Positions 46,860 to 54,276 of a stretch of 64,000 bases of DNA are shown in pieces; position 1 is the stretch's first letter; each line of letters starts with the position of its first letter. This stretch comes from an uncultured Kiritimatiellota bacterium (GTDB lineage: Bacteria; Verrucomicrobiota; Kiritimatiellia; RFP12; DVOR01). The notes beneath the pieces are model-generated. The model was given only the letters and a program-made list of their open reading frames with translations, made no database searches and had not been told where the DNA came from. The DNA lies in contig CALXOF010000008.1 of assembly GCA_944389945.1 (NCBI GenBank), positions 42,526-106,525 on the forward strand, written 5' to 3'. The translations under genes and the position numbers were made by a program.

Positions 46860-47402
46860 TCAAAGTGCAAAGGCTTGGCGCAGACGACGCAGACGTCCCG
46901 CCAGGGAACCGTCGATTTGGGTGTGGCCCGCGCGCACCACCAGGCCGGCGCCTAGGCCCGGGTCGACCATTACGGTCACACGCGTTTTCGCGCCGTAGGC
47001 CGCGAGGGCCTTCTCGCGCAGGCCGGCCTCCGTGGCGGGGGTGGGCGGCGCGGCGAAGACGAGCGCCACGTCCAACCGGCCCTCGGCTTTGTCCGCGAAA
47101 CGGCGGAAACTCTTGATGACGTTGGGCACCGTGCCCATCAGGCCATTGACGGAGAGGGCCTCTAGCAGAACCAGAGTGGGCGGGGCCATCGTCTCGCCCC
47201 AGATGGCGTCAATCTGTTTGCGGTGCTCCGCGCGCGGCAGACTGTGGAAGGCGTGCGCCCAGTCGCGGAAGGTCTTGGAGCCTTCCCACTGCACTTCCAG
47301 CGCATCCATATCCTCGCGCACGCGCTCCAGGCATCCCATGTCCGTGGCGGCTTGCACCAGGGCACGGGCGTAGGGGCGGACGGCTTCCTCTTCGTTTACC
47401 AT
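46860..47402 (-). CDS. atpH: ATP synthase delta subunit
   Basis: 180-residue peripheral-stalk subunit of the OSCP/delta family. N-terminal six-helix domain (RPYARALVQAATDMG, about 8-110) and C-terminal segment VTVMVDPGLGAGLVVRAGHTQIDGSLAGRLRRL, the best conserved part of the family. Position between atpF and atpA fits. Confidence 0.92.
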   Translation of the reverse strand: MVNEEEAVRPYARALVQAATDMGCLERVREDMDALEVQWEGSKTFRDWAHAFHSLPRAEHRKQIDAIWGETMAPPTLVLLEALSVNGLMGTVPNVIKSFRRFADKAEGRLDVALVFAAPPTPATEAGLREKALAAYGAKTRVTVMVDPGLGAGLVVRAGHTQIDGSLAGRLRRLRQAFAL

Positions 47403-47410
47403 CGTGTGCC

Positions 47411-47950
47411 TCAGCCGAGCCGCACATCGGCGGCGATTTTGTCTTGATAGTCCTGCCGTTGCGCGTCGGTCAGCAGACCGGGGAGCATCCGTTCCAAGGC
47501 CGCAGCGATTTCACCGCCGGCCTTTTCGGAGAGCTTGCGCATAGCGGCGGCGCGTTCTTCCTCAAGGGAGACATCCGCGGCGCGGCGCTTGGCGGCGATG
47601 GCCTCGCGGGCCTCGGTCTCCATCTCGGCGATGTGCTTGCGCGTGGCGGCGGCGATTTCGTCGGCCTTGGCGCGGGCATCGCGCTCGGCGTCGGCGATGG
47701 TCTGGGCCGCCTTGGCGTCGGCCTCTTCTGCGGCCTTGCGGGCCGCGGCGGCGTCATCGAGGGATGAGCGGATTTCCTCCTCGCGGCTCTCGATGTAACG
47801 CAGGATGGGCTTCCAGAGGAGTTTGCCCAGCACCACAAAGGCGATGAGGAAGGCCAGCCACGTGAGCGCGATGACCAACTCGTTGAAGTTCATCACCGAG
47901 CTGGTGTCCGCGCTCTGCGCGGCCGAAGCCAAAATGAACGGCGTCTCCAT
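47411..47950 (-). CDS. atpF: ATP synthase b subunit
   Basis: 179-residue peripheral stalk. One membrane segment (LVIALTWLAFLIAFVVLGKLLW) followed by a long Ala/Glu/Arg coiled coil (about 50-160). ATG 47950 gives a 20-residue periplasmic N-tail; an internal Met (MNFNELV) is an alternative start. 15 bases after atpE. Confidence 0.93.
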   Translation of the reverse strand: METPFILASAAQSADTSSVMNFNELVIALTWLAFLIAFVVLGKLLWKPILRYIESREEEIRSSLDDAAAARKAAEEADAKAAQTIADAERDARAKADEIAAATRKHIAEMETEAREAIAAKRRAADVSLEEERAAAMRKLSEKAGGEIAAALERMLPGLLTDAQRQDYQDKIAADVRLG

Positions 47951-47965
47951 GTGAACGCCTCAGGC

Positions 47966-48163
47966 TTACTTGATGAAGGCAAGCACGACGGCGAAGAGGG
48001 CCACGCCTTCGACCAGCGCCGCGGCGATCAACATCGCGGTCTGCAACTTGCCGGCCATCTCAGGTTGGCGCGCCATGCCATTCAAGGCACCCCAAGCGGC
48101 CAAACCAATGCCAATGCCCGCGCCGATAGCCGCAAGACCCGCACCGATTGCACTCATGCTCAT
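47966..48163 (-). CDS. atpE: ATP synthase c subunit, proton type
   Basis: 65-residue rotor-ring hairpin. Helix 1 GLAAIGAGIGIGLAAWGALNG, polar loop ARQPEM, helix 2 with ion-binding E52 in AALVEGVALFAVVLAF. The Na+ signature (Gln in helix 1 and Ser/Thr after the Glu) is absent, so H+ coupling is inferred. GAGAGGA upstream supports the start. Confidence 0.95.
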   Translation of the reverse strand: MSMSAIGAGLAAIGAGIGIGLAAWGALNGMARQPEMAGKLQTAMLIAAALVEGVALFAVVLAFIK

Positions 48164-48185
48164 CTCAATGTTCCTCTCTGATGTG

Positions 48186-48977
48186 TCAGTGTTGGGGATG
48201 AACCATCATCCCGATGAAGACCGCCGCCAGCATCGTAAAGACATAGGCCTGGAGGCAAGCGACGAAAAGCTCGAAGAAGTAAAGCAAAGAGGCGACGAGG
48301 ACGGTGGGGAAGGCGTACCATCCCACAATCGCCGTCATGGCGGCCATGATGTAGAGCATGATGTGCCCACCCATCATATTGGCAAAGAGACGGATCATCA
48401 GCGCCGCCGTACGCGTGAAGAAGGAGATGACCTCCATCACAAACATCAGCGGACGCATTGGCCAAGGCAAGCCGCCGGGGAGGAAGGCCGCGAGCGTCCC
48501 GCGCGCACCGCCCATCCAGACCGTCGCCACCAATGCCACACCGAAGAAGATAAGCGAAAGTGCGCCGGTCACATTAATGTTACCCGTGACGCAGGAAAAG
48601 ATGGGAATGAGCCCCAGCAGGTTCGACACCAAGATAAAAAGGAAGAGCGTGCAGAAGAAGGGAATGAAGCCGCGTCCGGAGCCCTTGCCGCCGAAGTTCG
48701 GCTCCACCATCTCGTCGCGGATGAAGATGACGTACTTTTCCATCAGCAGGCCGAAGCCGCTCGGCACCTTGCCAATCTTCCGCCGCGCCAGGAAGGCAAT
48801 CAGGCACAACACCAACACCACAACCAACAACATCACGACGTCGTTGTGGAAGATGGCCAACTTAGGGAAACCGAGATTGGAAATCCACTCCGAGAAGGTG
48901 CTCGCGTCCGGGGTCCCCTCGTGGTGCATCACGTGGTGATCCACATATTGCTGGAAGTAGGCCAAGCGTTCTTTCAT
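48186..48977 (-). CDS. atpB: ATP synthase a subunit
   Basis: 263-residue membrane stator with five to six membrane segments. The essential Arg lies in MIRLFANMMGGH; the last helices (FELFVACLQAYVFTMLAAVFIG) carry the usual conserved Gln. The N-terminal about 45 residues are His-rich (VDHHVMHHEG). Start 48977 chosen with GAGGATG upstream; the open frame continues to 49040 but those codons cross the promoter. First gene of the operon; no atpI precedes it. Confidence 0.94.
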   Translation of the reverse strand: MKERLAYFQQYVDHHVMHHEGTPDASTFSEWISNLGFPKLAIFHNDVVMLLVVVLVLCLIAFLARRKIGKVPSGFGLLMEKYVIFIRDEMVEPNFGGKGSGRGFIPFFCTLFLFILVSNLLGLIPIFSCVTGNINVTGALSLIFFGVALVATVWMGGARGTLAAFLPGGLPWPMRPLMFVMEVISFFTRTAALMIRLFANMMGGHIMLYIMAAMTAIVGWYAFPTVLVASLLYFFELFVACLQAYVFTMLAAVFIGMMVHPQH

Positions 48978-49007
48978 GCCACATCCTCGTGTGAAAAGAT
49001 AAAGCAA

Positions 49008-49036
49008 AATATACCGCTTTCTACCCTCTCCGTCAA
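49008..49036 (-). promoter_or_regulatory. promoter of the atp operon
   Basis: Minus strand TTGACG (49031-49036), 17-base spacer, TATATT (49008-49013): near-consensus housekeeping promoter, 30 bases before atpB. It is the strongest canonical promoter visible here and lacks the TGTGG extension. Confidence 0.8.
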
Positions 49037-49356
49037 GCAAAATTTAATGAATTACTAATCTCCAGGATAGGTGTTTCGACGGCCCCACACAAGGGCATTT
49101 TGGGTGCCTCTTTTCCTCGACGTCAAGAGTTCACGGAAGGTAGGGAATTATATCGTTTTTCACCCTGCCTGAAGACAGCGGTTCGCCTGCAGAAAGGGAG
49201 GCTTCTTTTGATATTCGGAGCGTTTTTTAGGTTGGTGAGATTGGTGAATGTTTGGGGGCTTGGGGAGTTTTCAGGAGGCCGCGCGGCAGAATGTGGCGTA
49301 AGCGTTCCACAGAGACCAACACAACGTAGATGGATGAGGATTTCAGCATGACGCTT
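49037..49356. other. intergenic region with no recognisable feature
   Basis: About 320 bases between the divergent atp operon and lipoprotein gene. It is AT-richer than the genes. Only short open frames occur, none with a ribosome site, and none of the repeat families of this window was recognised in it. Confidence 0.5.
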
Positions 49357-49367
49357 TGTGTTACAAT
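49357..49367 (+). promoter_or_regulatory. extended -10 promoter of the lipoprotein gene
   Basis: TGTGT directly before TACAAT (49362-49367). Confidence 0.6.
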
Positions 49368-49459
49368 AAGGAAGGAATCGACGGAACCATAATATGACAA
49401 AGAGGCGAATGATGTTTGGGTTCGAGTGCACACAGGAATTACCGCACTTTGGACAGTTT

Positions 49460-50212
49460 ATGAATCGTTCTTTTGTGCGCTTTGTCTTATGCGCACTGCT
49501 TGCTTTGGCGGGTATAAGTCTCGTCGGATGCGTGCGTTTGGCGCCCGTTGTCGAAGCGGGTGGAGTTCAGGCGGGCTGGGGTGAACGATGGGATCGGCGC
49601 GTTGGTCTGGAGGCGATGGCGGTTGGCACGAAAGAAAGCTCCGCTTCCGGCGAACTAATCCCGGACTATGCGCTCACGGGACTTTCCCTCTGCGGCGTCT
49701 GTTTGGAGACCCAGACCGCGAGGGTGGACGGTGTCTGCATGCGGTTTGTTTCCGTGCCCAACACGGTTGTCCGTGGGCTTGATTTCTCGGTGGTGGGCGG
49801 GAATCGGACGGTGCTTGGACTCCAATGTGCCGCGTTGGCCGGGTTTTCCGGACCGACGAGCGGCGTCAGCGTGGCAGGGTTGATCAATGCCGGCGTGGGC
49901 GGTTATGGATGGCGAGGGGCACTGTTGGCGAACTTCCTGGTGGACTTTTCGGAATGTGGTTTGGTCGGTGCGGAAACGGCGCTTGTGGCCAACACGTGCT
50001 CGGGACTCTTGGTCGGGGGACAGCTCGCTTGCCTCAATTTCGCCCACGAGGTGCATGGCGCACAGGTGGGGGCGTGCAATTCGGTCAAGACGCTCAAGGG
50101 TGTGCAGTTCGGTCTTTTCAATGTCGCGGAGGAGGGAAGCGGCGTGCAAGTGGGGTTCCTCAACTTTGATGGACAGGGCTCGTTCCCTTGGCCGTTGCTT
50201 CGTATTCTCTGA
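49460..50212 (+). CDS. lipoprotein with GxQxGxxN-type surface repeats
   Basis: 250-residue predicted lipoprotein. Start 49460 gives MNRSFVRFVLCALLALAGISLVGC, a standard lipoprotein signal with the acylated Cys at residue 24; in-frame ATGs at 49394 and 49409 have better ribosome sites (GAGG before 49409) but put the signal far inside, so the start is not settled. The mature part is Gly/Val/Ala-rich with repeated short strands such as GLQCAALAGFSG, GVQFGLFNVA and GVQVGFLNFDGQG, the pattern of the LA_2272-type surface-repeat family. Function unknown; probably surface or periplasmic. Cys is unusually frequent. Confidence 0.75.
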   Translation: MNRSFVRFVLCALLALAGISLVGCVRLAPVVEAGGVQAGWGERWDRRVGLEAMAVGTKESSASGELIPDYALTGLSLCGVCLETQTARVDGVCMRFVSVPNTVVRGLDFSVVGGNRTVLGLQCAALAGFSGPTSGVSVAGLINAGVGGYGWRGALLANFLVDFSECGLVGAETALVANTCSGLLVGGQLACLNFAHEVHGAQVGACNSVKTLKGVQFGLFNVAEEGSGVQVGFLNFDGQGSFPWPLLRIL

Positions 50213-50291
50213 ATTGGGCGGAAGGAGGGGCACGTCCTGTATGCACGGGCGATGGCGATGGGGTGGGGAGGGTTTTCAGGGGTGGGTTGGA

Positions 50292-50302
50292 TGTGGTATC
50301 AT
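50292..50302 (+). promoter_or_regulatory. extended -10 promoter of the FHA gene and ruvA operon
   Basis: TGTGG directly before TATCAT (50297-50302), 32 bases before the start codon; TTTTCA 18 bases upstream is a weak -35. Confidence 0.6.
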
Positions 50303-50334
50303 GGACAGCGTTGGTTTTTGGAGCGAGCGCCTAT

Positions 50335-51645
50335 ATGAGCAAGGATTCTGAATCGCGTACCATTGTGTTGCCTACCGTGGCGCCTTCGGGCGGGGCGGGG
50401 CAGAAGCCGCGTTTGCTGGTGACGGCGGGGCCGTTGGAAGGGCGGGAATATGTGATCTCGAAGTTCCCCTATACCATCGGTTCCGGCCTGTCGAATGACC
50501 TCTCCATCGCGGATCCGACGGTGTCGCGCCGCCATTGCGAGATTGTCTGCGATGAGCGCGGGACGCTAACCATTAACGACCTGGGCTCGACGAATGGAAC
50601 GAGCATCGAAGGTGTGAAGGTGTCGTCCGCGAAGTTGGCGCCGAACACGGAGGTGCAGTTGGGGCGGACGCGTCTGGTGGTGCCTTCGGTGCAGGATCGT
50701 CCGGAGCTGACCATGAGCGCACGCGAGCAGTTCGGCCATAGCATCGGGCGGACGCCGCTGATGAAGCATGTCTTCCTCTTGGCCGAGCAGGCTGCGGCGA
50801 GCGACAGCCCGGTGCTCATCTTCGGTGAATCCGGGACGGGCAAGGAAGAACTGGCGGGGGACATCCACGAGGAATCCGACCGCGCCGACAAGCCCTTCAT
50901 CGTCTTGGACTGCAATGGTTTCGACTCGCTGGAGACCGCGAAGCGGGAACTCTTCGGCGATGGTCAGACCAAGGGCGCGTTGGAGCTGGCGAGCGGGGGA
51001 ACGCTCTTCGTGGATTCGTTGGCGCGGATGCCGGCGGACGTGCAGCCGTTGCTCCTGCGAGCGGTGGAGACGCGCAAGGACGTGCGCTTCATCGCGGCGG
51101 CGAAGGAGAACCTGGGCGACCTAGCCCGGGCGGGTTCCTTCTATCAGCCGCTCTACTATGCGTTGGCGGTAATCGTGATTGAGATGCCGGCGTTGCGTCG
51201 GCGCCGGGACGACATCCCCCTGCTGTTGCGCTCCATTGCGGAGCGGCTGAAGGTGAGTGAGTCTCTGCGGGCGTGGTGCGAGCAGCCCTCGACGTTGGCC
51301 TTCCTGCGGCGCTACAATTGGCCCGGGAACATCCGTGAACTGCGGTCGCTCGTGGAGCGGTTGGAGGCGTTGGGACGGATTCCGGCGGACTTGGGCGCGT
51401 TCCTGCAGGGGCAGGGCCAGTTTGAGCCGGAGGAAGAGGTCGAGAACCAGGCCTTCCAAGTCTCCGCGGACAGACCCTTCAAGGACATGAAGAATGCCCT
51501 TATCGAGGAGTTCGAGCGGAAGTACCTGAGCGATTTGCTGGCGCGCAATGCGCAGAACATCTCGCAATCGGCGCGCTCCGCGGGCATCGAGCGGGCCTAT
51601 CTGCAACGGTTGATCCGTAAGTACGGCATGCGCAACAGCGACTGA
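50335..51645 (+). CDS. FHA-domain protein with a degenerate NtrC-type AAA+ domain and Fis-type HTH
   Basis: 436 residues. FHA phosphothreonine-binding domain (about 27-118; YTIGSGLSNDLSI, SRRHCEI, DLGSTNGTSI), AAA+ domain (about 132-370) and a Fis-like DNA-binding helix-turn-helix (about 400-432, NISQSARSAGIERAYLQRLI). Walker A is intact (GESGTGK, 164-170), but the sigma-54 contact loop GAFTGA is missing (ELFGDGQTKGALELAS), the Walker B Glu is Ser (GGTLFVDSLA) and both arginine-finger positions of FREDLYYRL are changed (FYQPLYYAL). So it is unlikely to hydrolyse ATP or activate sigma-54 RNA polymerase; it may be a phospho-dependent DNA-binding regulator. Start 50335 (GGAGCGAG upstream). Leads an operon with ruvA, dapF and rsmE. 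Confidence 0.85.
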   Translation: MSKDSESRTIVLPTVAPSGGAGQKPRLLVTAGPLEGREYVISKFPYTIGSGLSNDLSIADPTVSRRHCEIVCDERGTLTINDLGSTNGTSIEGVKVSSAKLAPNTEVQLGRTRLVVPSVQDRPELTMSAREQFGHSIGRTPLMKHVFLLAEQAAASDSPVLIFGESGTGKEELAGDIHEESDRADKPFIVLDCNGFDSLETAKRELFGDGQTKGALELASGGTLFVDSLARMPADVQPLLLRAVETRKDVRFIAAAKENLGDLARAGSFYQPLYYALAVIVIEMPALRRRRDDIPLLLRSIAERLKVSESLRAWCEQPSTLAFLRRYNWPGNIRELRSLVERLEALGRIPADLGAFLQGQGQFEPEEEVENQAFQVSADRPFKDMKNALIEEFERKYLSDLLARNAQNISQSARSAGIERAYLQRLIRKYGMRNSD

Positions 51646-51654
51646 GGCAGGGCC

Positions 51655-52248
51655 ATGGGTTACATCACGCAACTGCGCGGGACATTGGCGGAGAAGGCAC
51701 CGGCCGGAATCGTCATCGATTGCGGCGGGGTGGGCTATGGCGTGACGGTGCCGCTCTCGACCTTCGACCGTCTGCCGGCGACCGGCGAGGCGGTAACGCT
51801 GAAGATTTACCATCAGATCCGCGAGGATGACGAGGCGCTCTTCGGTTTCGCCACGGCGCGGGAACGGCAGTTCTTTCAGTCGCTGCTGGGCATCACCGGC
51901 ATCGGACCGAAGCTGGCGTTGGCCGTGCTCAGCGGGCTCACCCCGCGCGAGTTGGCCGCGGCCATCGCGGAGGGGGATGTGCGTCGCCTTTCCTCCATCT
52001 CCGGCGTGGGCAAAAAGACGGCCGAGCGCATCATCGTGGAGCTGAAGGATAAGGTGGATCCGTTGGAAGCCTTGGCAGGGCGCGGCGGCGAGGCCGAAGA
52101 GGCGCCGCCCGCCTTGCGCGATGCCATCCTGTCGTTGGTTGCGTTGGGCAACAAAGCCGAGGACGCGCGGGCCATGGCTCAGGCGGCTTACGAAAAGGAC
52201 CCGAAGGCCTCGGTTCAGGACTTGATTCGATTGGCGCTCCGCAAGTGA
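51655..52248 (+). CDS. ruvA: Holliday junction DNA helicase subunit RuvA
   Basis: 197-residue junction-binding tetramer subunit that guides RuvB. OB-fold domain I (VGYGVTVPLSTFDRLP), two helix-hairpin-helix motifs in domain II (LLGITGIGPKLALAVLSG, LSSISGVGKKTAERIIVELKDK), acidic linker, and domain III for RuvB contact (ALVALGNKAEDARAM-like, AVQDLIRLALRK). ruvB and ruvC are not in the window. Confidence 0.95.
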   Translation: MGYITQLRGTLAEKAPAGIVIDCGGVGYGVTVPLSTFDRLPATGEAVTLKIYHQIREDDEALFGFATARERQFFQSLLGITGIGPKLALAVLSGLTPRELAAAIAEGDVRRLSSISGVGKKTAERIIVELKDKVDPLEALAGRGGEAEEAPPALRDAILSLVALGNKAEDARAMAQAAYEKDPKASVQDLIRLALRK

Positions 52249-52259
52249 GGAGGAGAACG

Positions 52260-53102
52260 ATGATTTTGCACTTTACCAAGATGCACGGTGCGGCGAACGA
52301 TTTCGTAATGATCGATGACCGCGAAGGGACGGTGCCTTGGCAAGACTACGTGTTGATGAGCTTGCTGGCGGCGCGGCGCACGGGCGTCGGCTGCGAGGGC
52401 ATCATCTTGATTCAACAATCCAACCGCGCAGACTTCCGAATGCGTTTCCTCAACCCGGACGGGACCGAGGTGGACATGTGCGGCAACGGTGCGCGGTGCG
52501 CGGCGTGGTTCGCCCACAAAATCGGCGCGGCTCCGCGTTCCATGACGATGGAGACCTCGTGTGGGTTGCTTGACGCGGAAATCTTGGACGCCTGCAACGT
52601 GAAGGTGTGGATGCCGGAAGCGACCGCGCGTAGTTATGGGATGGTCATCCATGTGGACGGACGCGCCGTGGAGGGTGACTACATCAACACCGGCGTGCCT
52701 CATTTCGTTATCCGCATGGATTCACTGGAGGGCGTGGACGTCCTTGGTTTGGGGCGAGCCATCCGTCTGCATCCGGCCTTCGCGCCCGAGGGCGTGAACG
52801 TCGACTTTGTGGCCCAGCGCGATGCCGACCACCTCGCCATTCGTACGTATGAGCGCGGCGTGGAGGCCGAGAGCGGCGCCTGCGGCACGGGGGCGGTGGC
52901 CGCCGCCGTCACTGCCGTCGAGGCTCACGCCGGCACCTTGCCGATGGCTGTGCGCACGGGCGGCGGTTTCATCCTGACGGTCGATGCCGATTGGCGCGCG
53001 AACCATTGCACCGGTCTCACGCTGGCCGGTCCCGTGAAAGAGGTCTATCAAGGCGCCATCGACCTCGCATTGCTCGGCAACGACCTGGCCAACCTCGAAT
53101 GA
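52260..53102 (+). CDS. dapF: diaminopimelate epimerase
   Basis: 280-residue cofactor-free epimerase making meso-diaminopimelate for lysine and cell wall. Two catalytic cysteines C74 (VDMCGNGARC) and C208 (ESGACGTGAVA), and the start FTKMHGAANDFVMID are all typical. GAGGAGGAG precedes ATG 52260. 11 bases after ruvA, and overlaps rsmE by 4 bases. Confidence 0.95.
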   Translation: MILHFTKMHGAANDFVMIDDREGTVPWQDYVLMSLLAARRTGVGCEGIILIQQSNRADFRMRFLNPDGTEVDMCGNGARCAAWFAHKIGAAPRSMTMETSCGLLDAEILDACNVKVWMPEATARSYGMVIHVDGRAVEGDYINTGVPHFVIRMDSLEGVDVLGLGRAIRLHPAFAPEGVNVDFVAQRDADHLAIRTYERGVEAESGACGTGAVAAAVTAVEAHAGTLPMAVRTGGGFILTVDADWRANHCTGLTLAGPVKEVYQGAIDLALLGNDLANLE

Positions 53103-53812
53103 ACCTGATTTTGCTTGCCCCTGATGAAGTCGCGTCAGGTCGTTTCACGCTGACCGATGCGCGCGCCGACCATTTGCGCACCGTGCTCCATGCTGAGCCG
53201 GGTGACCGCTTCCAGGCCGGGGTGACAGACGGCCCCATCGGCATACTCACTGTTGTTGGAGTGGGGGAGGATGGCGTGACGGTAGATTTCTCGCCGGAGG
53301 GTGAGGCCCAGCCGCCGTGGTATGACTTGGTCTTGGCGCTGACGCGGCCGCGTCAATTGCGGCGAATTCTCTTCCAAAGTGCCACGCTTGGCGTGCGCGA
53401 CCTCTTTTTGGTCGGCGCGGCGAAGGTGGAGAAGAGCTACTTCAATATGCATCTGCTCCGCGAGGAGGAGTACCGCCCCATTCTCTTGGAAGGCCTTATG
53501 CAGGGCAAGACCACGGCCGTGCCGCGCGTGCGCCTCTTCCCGAAGTTGCGTGACCTGTGGGACGCACTCCCCACGGTTGGTACGCGCCTCATCGCGAACC
53601 CTGCGCCCGAGGGTGCGCCGGACCCCGCGCTCGATCGCGCTACGCCCCCCATCATTGCCATTGGGCCGGACGGTGGTTGGAGCGAGGCCGAGAACGCGGC
53701 TTTTGCGGCCCATGGCTTCGCACCCATCTCCCTAGGCCCGCGCCCCCTGCGCACCGACACCGCCGCCGTCGCCCTCCCCGCCGTCATTGCCGATAGACTC
53801 CGCAGGGCTTGA
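53099..53812 (+). CDS. rsmE: 16S rRNA m3U1498 methyltransferase
   Basis: 237-residue SPOUT methyltransferase. N-terminal PUA-like part (DARADHLRTVLHAEPGDRF), then the knotted AdoMet domain with RRILFQSATLGVRDLFLVGAAKVEKSY, IGPDGGWSEAENAAF and the C-terminal SLGPRPLRTDTAAVALPAVI, all signature RsmE segments. ATG overlaps the dapF stop. Terminator follows. Confidence 0.93.
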   Translation: MNLILLAPDEVASGRFTLTDARADHLRTVLHAEPGDRFQAGVTDGPIGILTVVGVGEDGVTVDFSPEGEAQPPWYDLVLALTRPRQLRRILFQSATLGVRDLFLVGAAKVEKSYFNMHLLREEEYRPILLEGLMQGKTTAVPRVRLFPKLRDLWDALPTVGTRLIANPAPEGAPDPALDRATPPIIAIGPDGGWSEAENAAFAAHGFAPISLGPRPLRTDTAAVALPAVIADRLRRA

Positions 53813-53860
53813 GCTGCCGACTAAGGCGCTATTCCGAATTTCCTTTTGTTTGAAGATGAG

Positions 53861-53896
53861 AAGGCCGCAGACGCCGTGTGGCGTTGCGACCTTTTT
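53861..53896 (+). terminator. terminator after rsmE
   Basis: AAGG-CGC-ACGCC pairs with GGCGT-GCG-CCTT across loop GTGT with small bulges, followed by TTTTTGTATT. Confidence 0.6.
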
Positions 53897-53970
53897 GTAT
53901 TATGGCAATGAGCGTTATTTCATTCAAAAGAACGTAGCGCAGAGAGAATCCGCGAAGGCTGTTGGGAGCA

Positions 53971-54096
53971 TCCTCCTGAGGGGGCGCGGAGACCCTATAG
54001 TGGTCCGAGGTCAACCACTATAGTGGTCGAGGGTGAGACCCTATAGTGGTCGGGGTCGAAACCCTTAAGGGTCCGCGAAGACCCCTTTTAGGGAGT
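53971..54096 (+). repeat. 23-bp-period palindrome cassette, copy 3
   Basis: Cores CTATAG at 53995, 54018 and 54041 and CTTAAG at 54064, exactly 23 bp apart and in the same orientation as the 42462 copy. The two copies are nearly identical over about 90 bases, including GGTCCGCG and CCCCTTTT after the last core. Left flank CCTCCTGAGGGGG. Confidence 0.9.
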
Positions 54097-54216
54097 TGTC
54101 GGAGCGTGGCAGGGGCCAGGAAGAGGTCAGCCGTGACTTGGATTACACGGTGGAGGCCCCAGACGAATGCAATGGGTGTATACAACCGTATTGCGAAGAA
54201 GAAAAGAGAAGGGATG

Positions 54217-54246
54217 TTGAGTTTTATGGCGTGGATGTGGTAGACT
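54217..54246 (+). promoter_or_regulatory. promoter of the di-haem protein gene
   Basis: TTGAGT (54217-54222), 18-base spacer ending TGTGG, TAGACT (54241-54246). Combines a fair -35 with the extended -10 seen elsewhere. Confidence 0.65.
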
Positions 54247-54276
54247 ATCGTCATGAAAGCCGTTGGAGGATTCGCG

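Noticed and set aside
50335..51645. functional sigma-54 activator
   Set aside because: GAFTGA loop, Walker B Glu and arginine fingers are missing.
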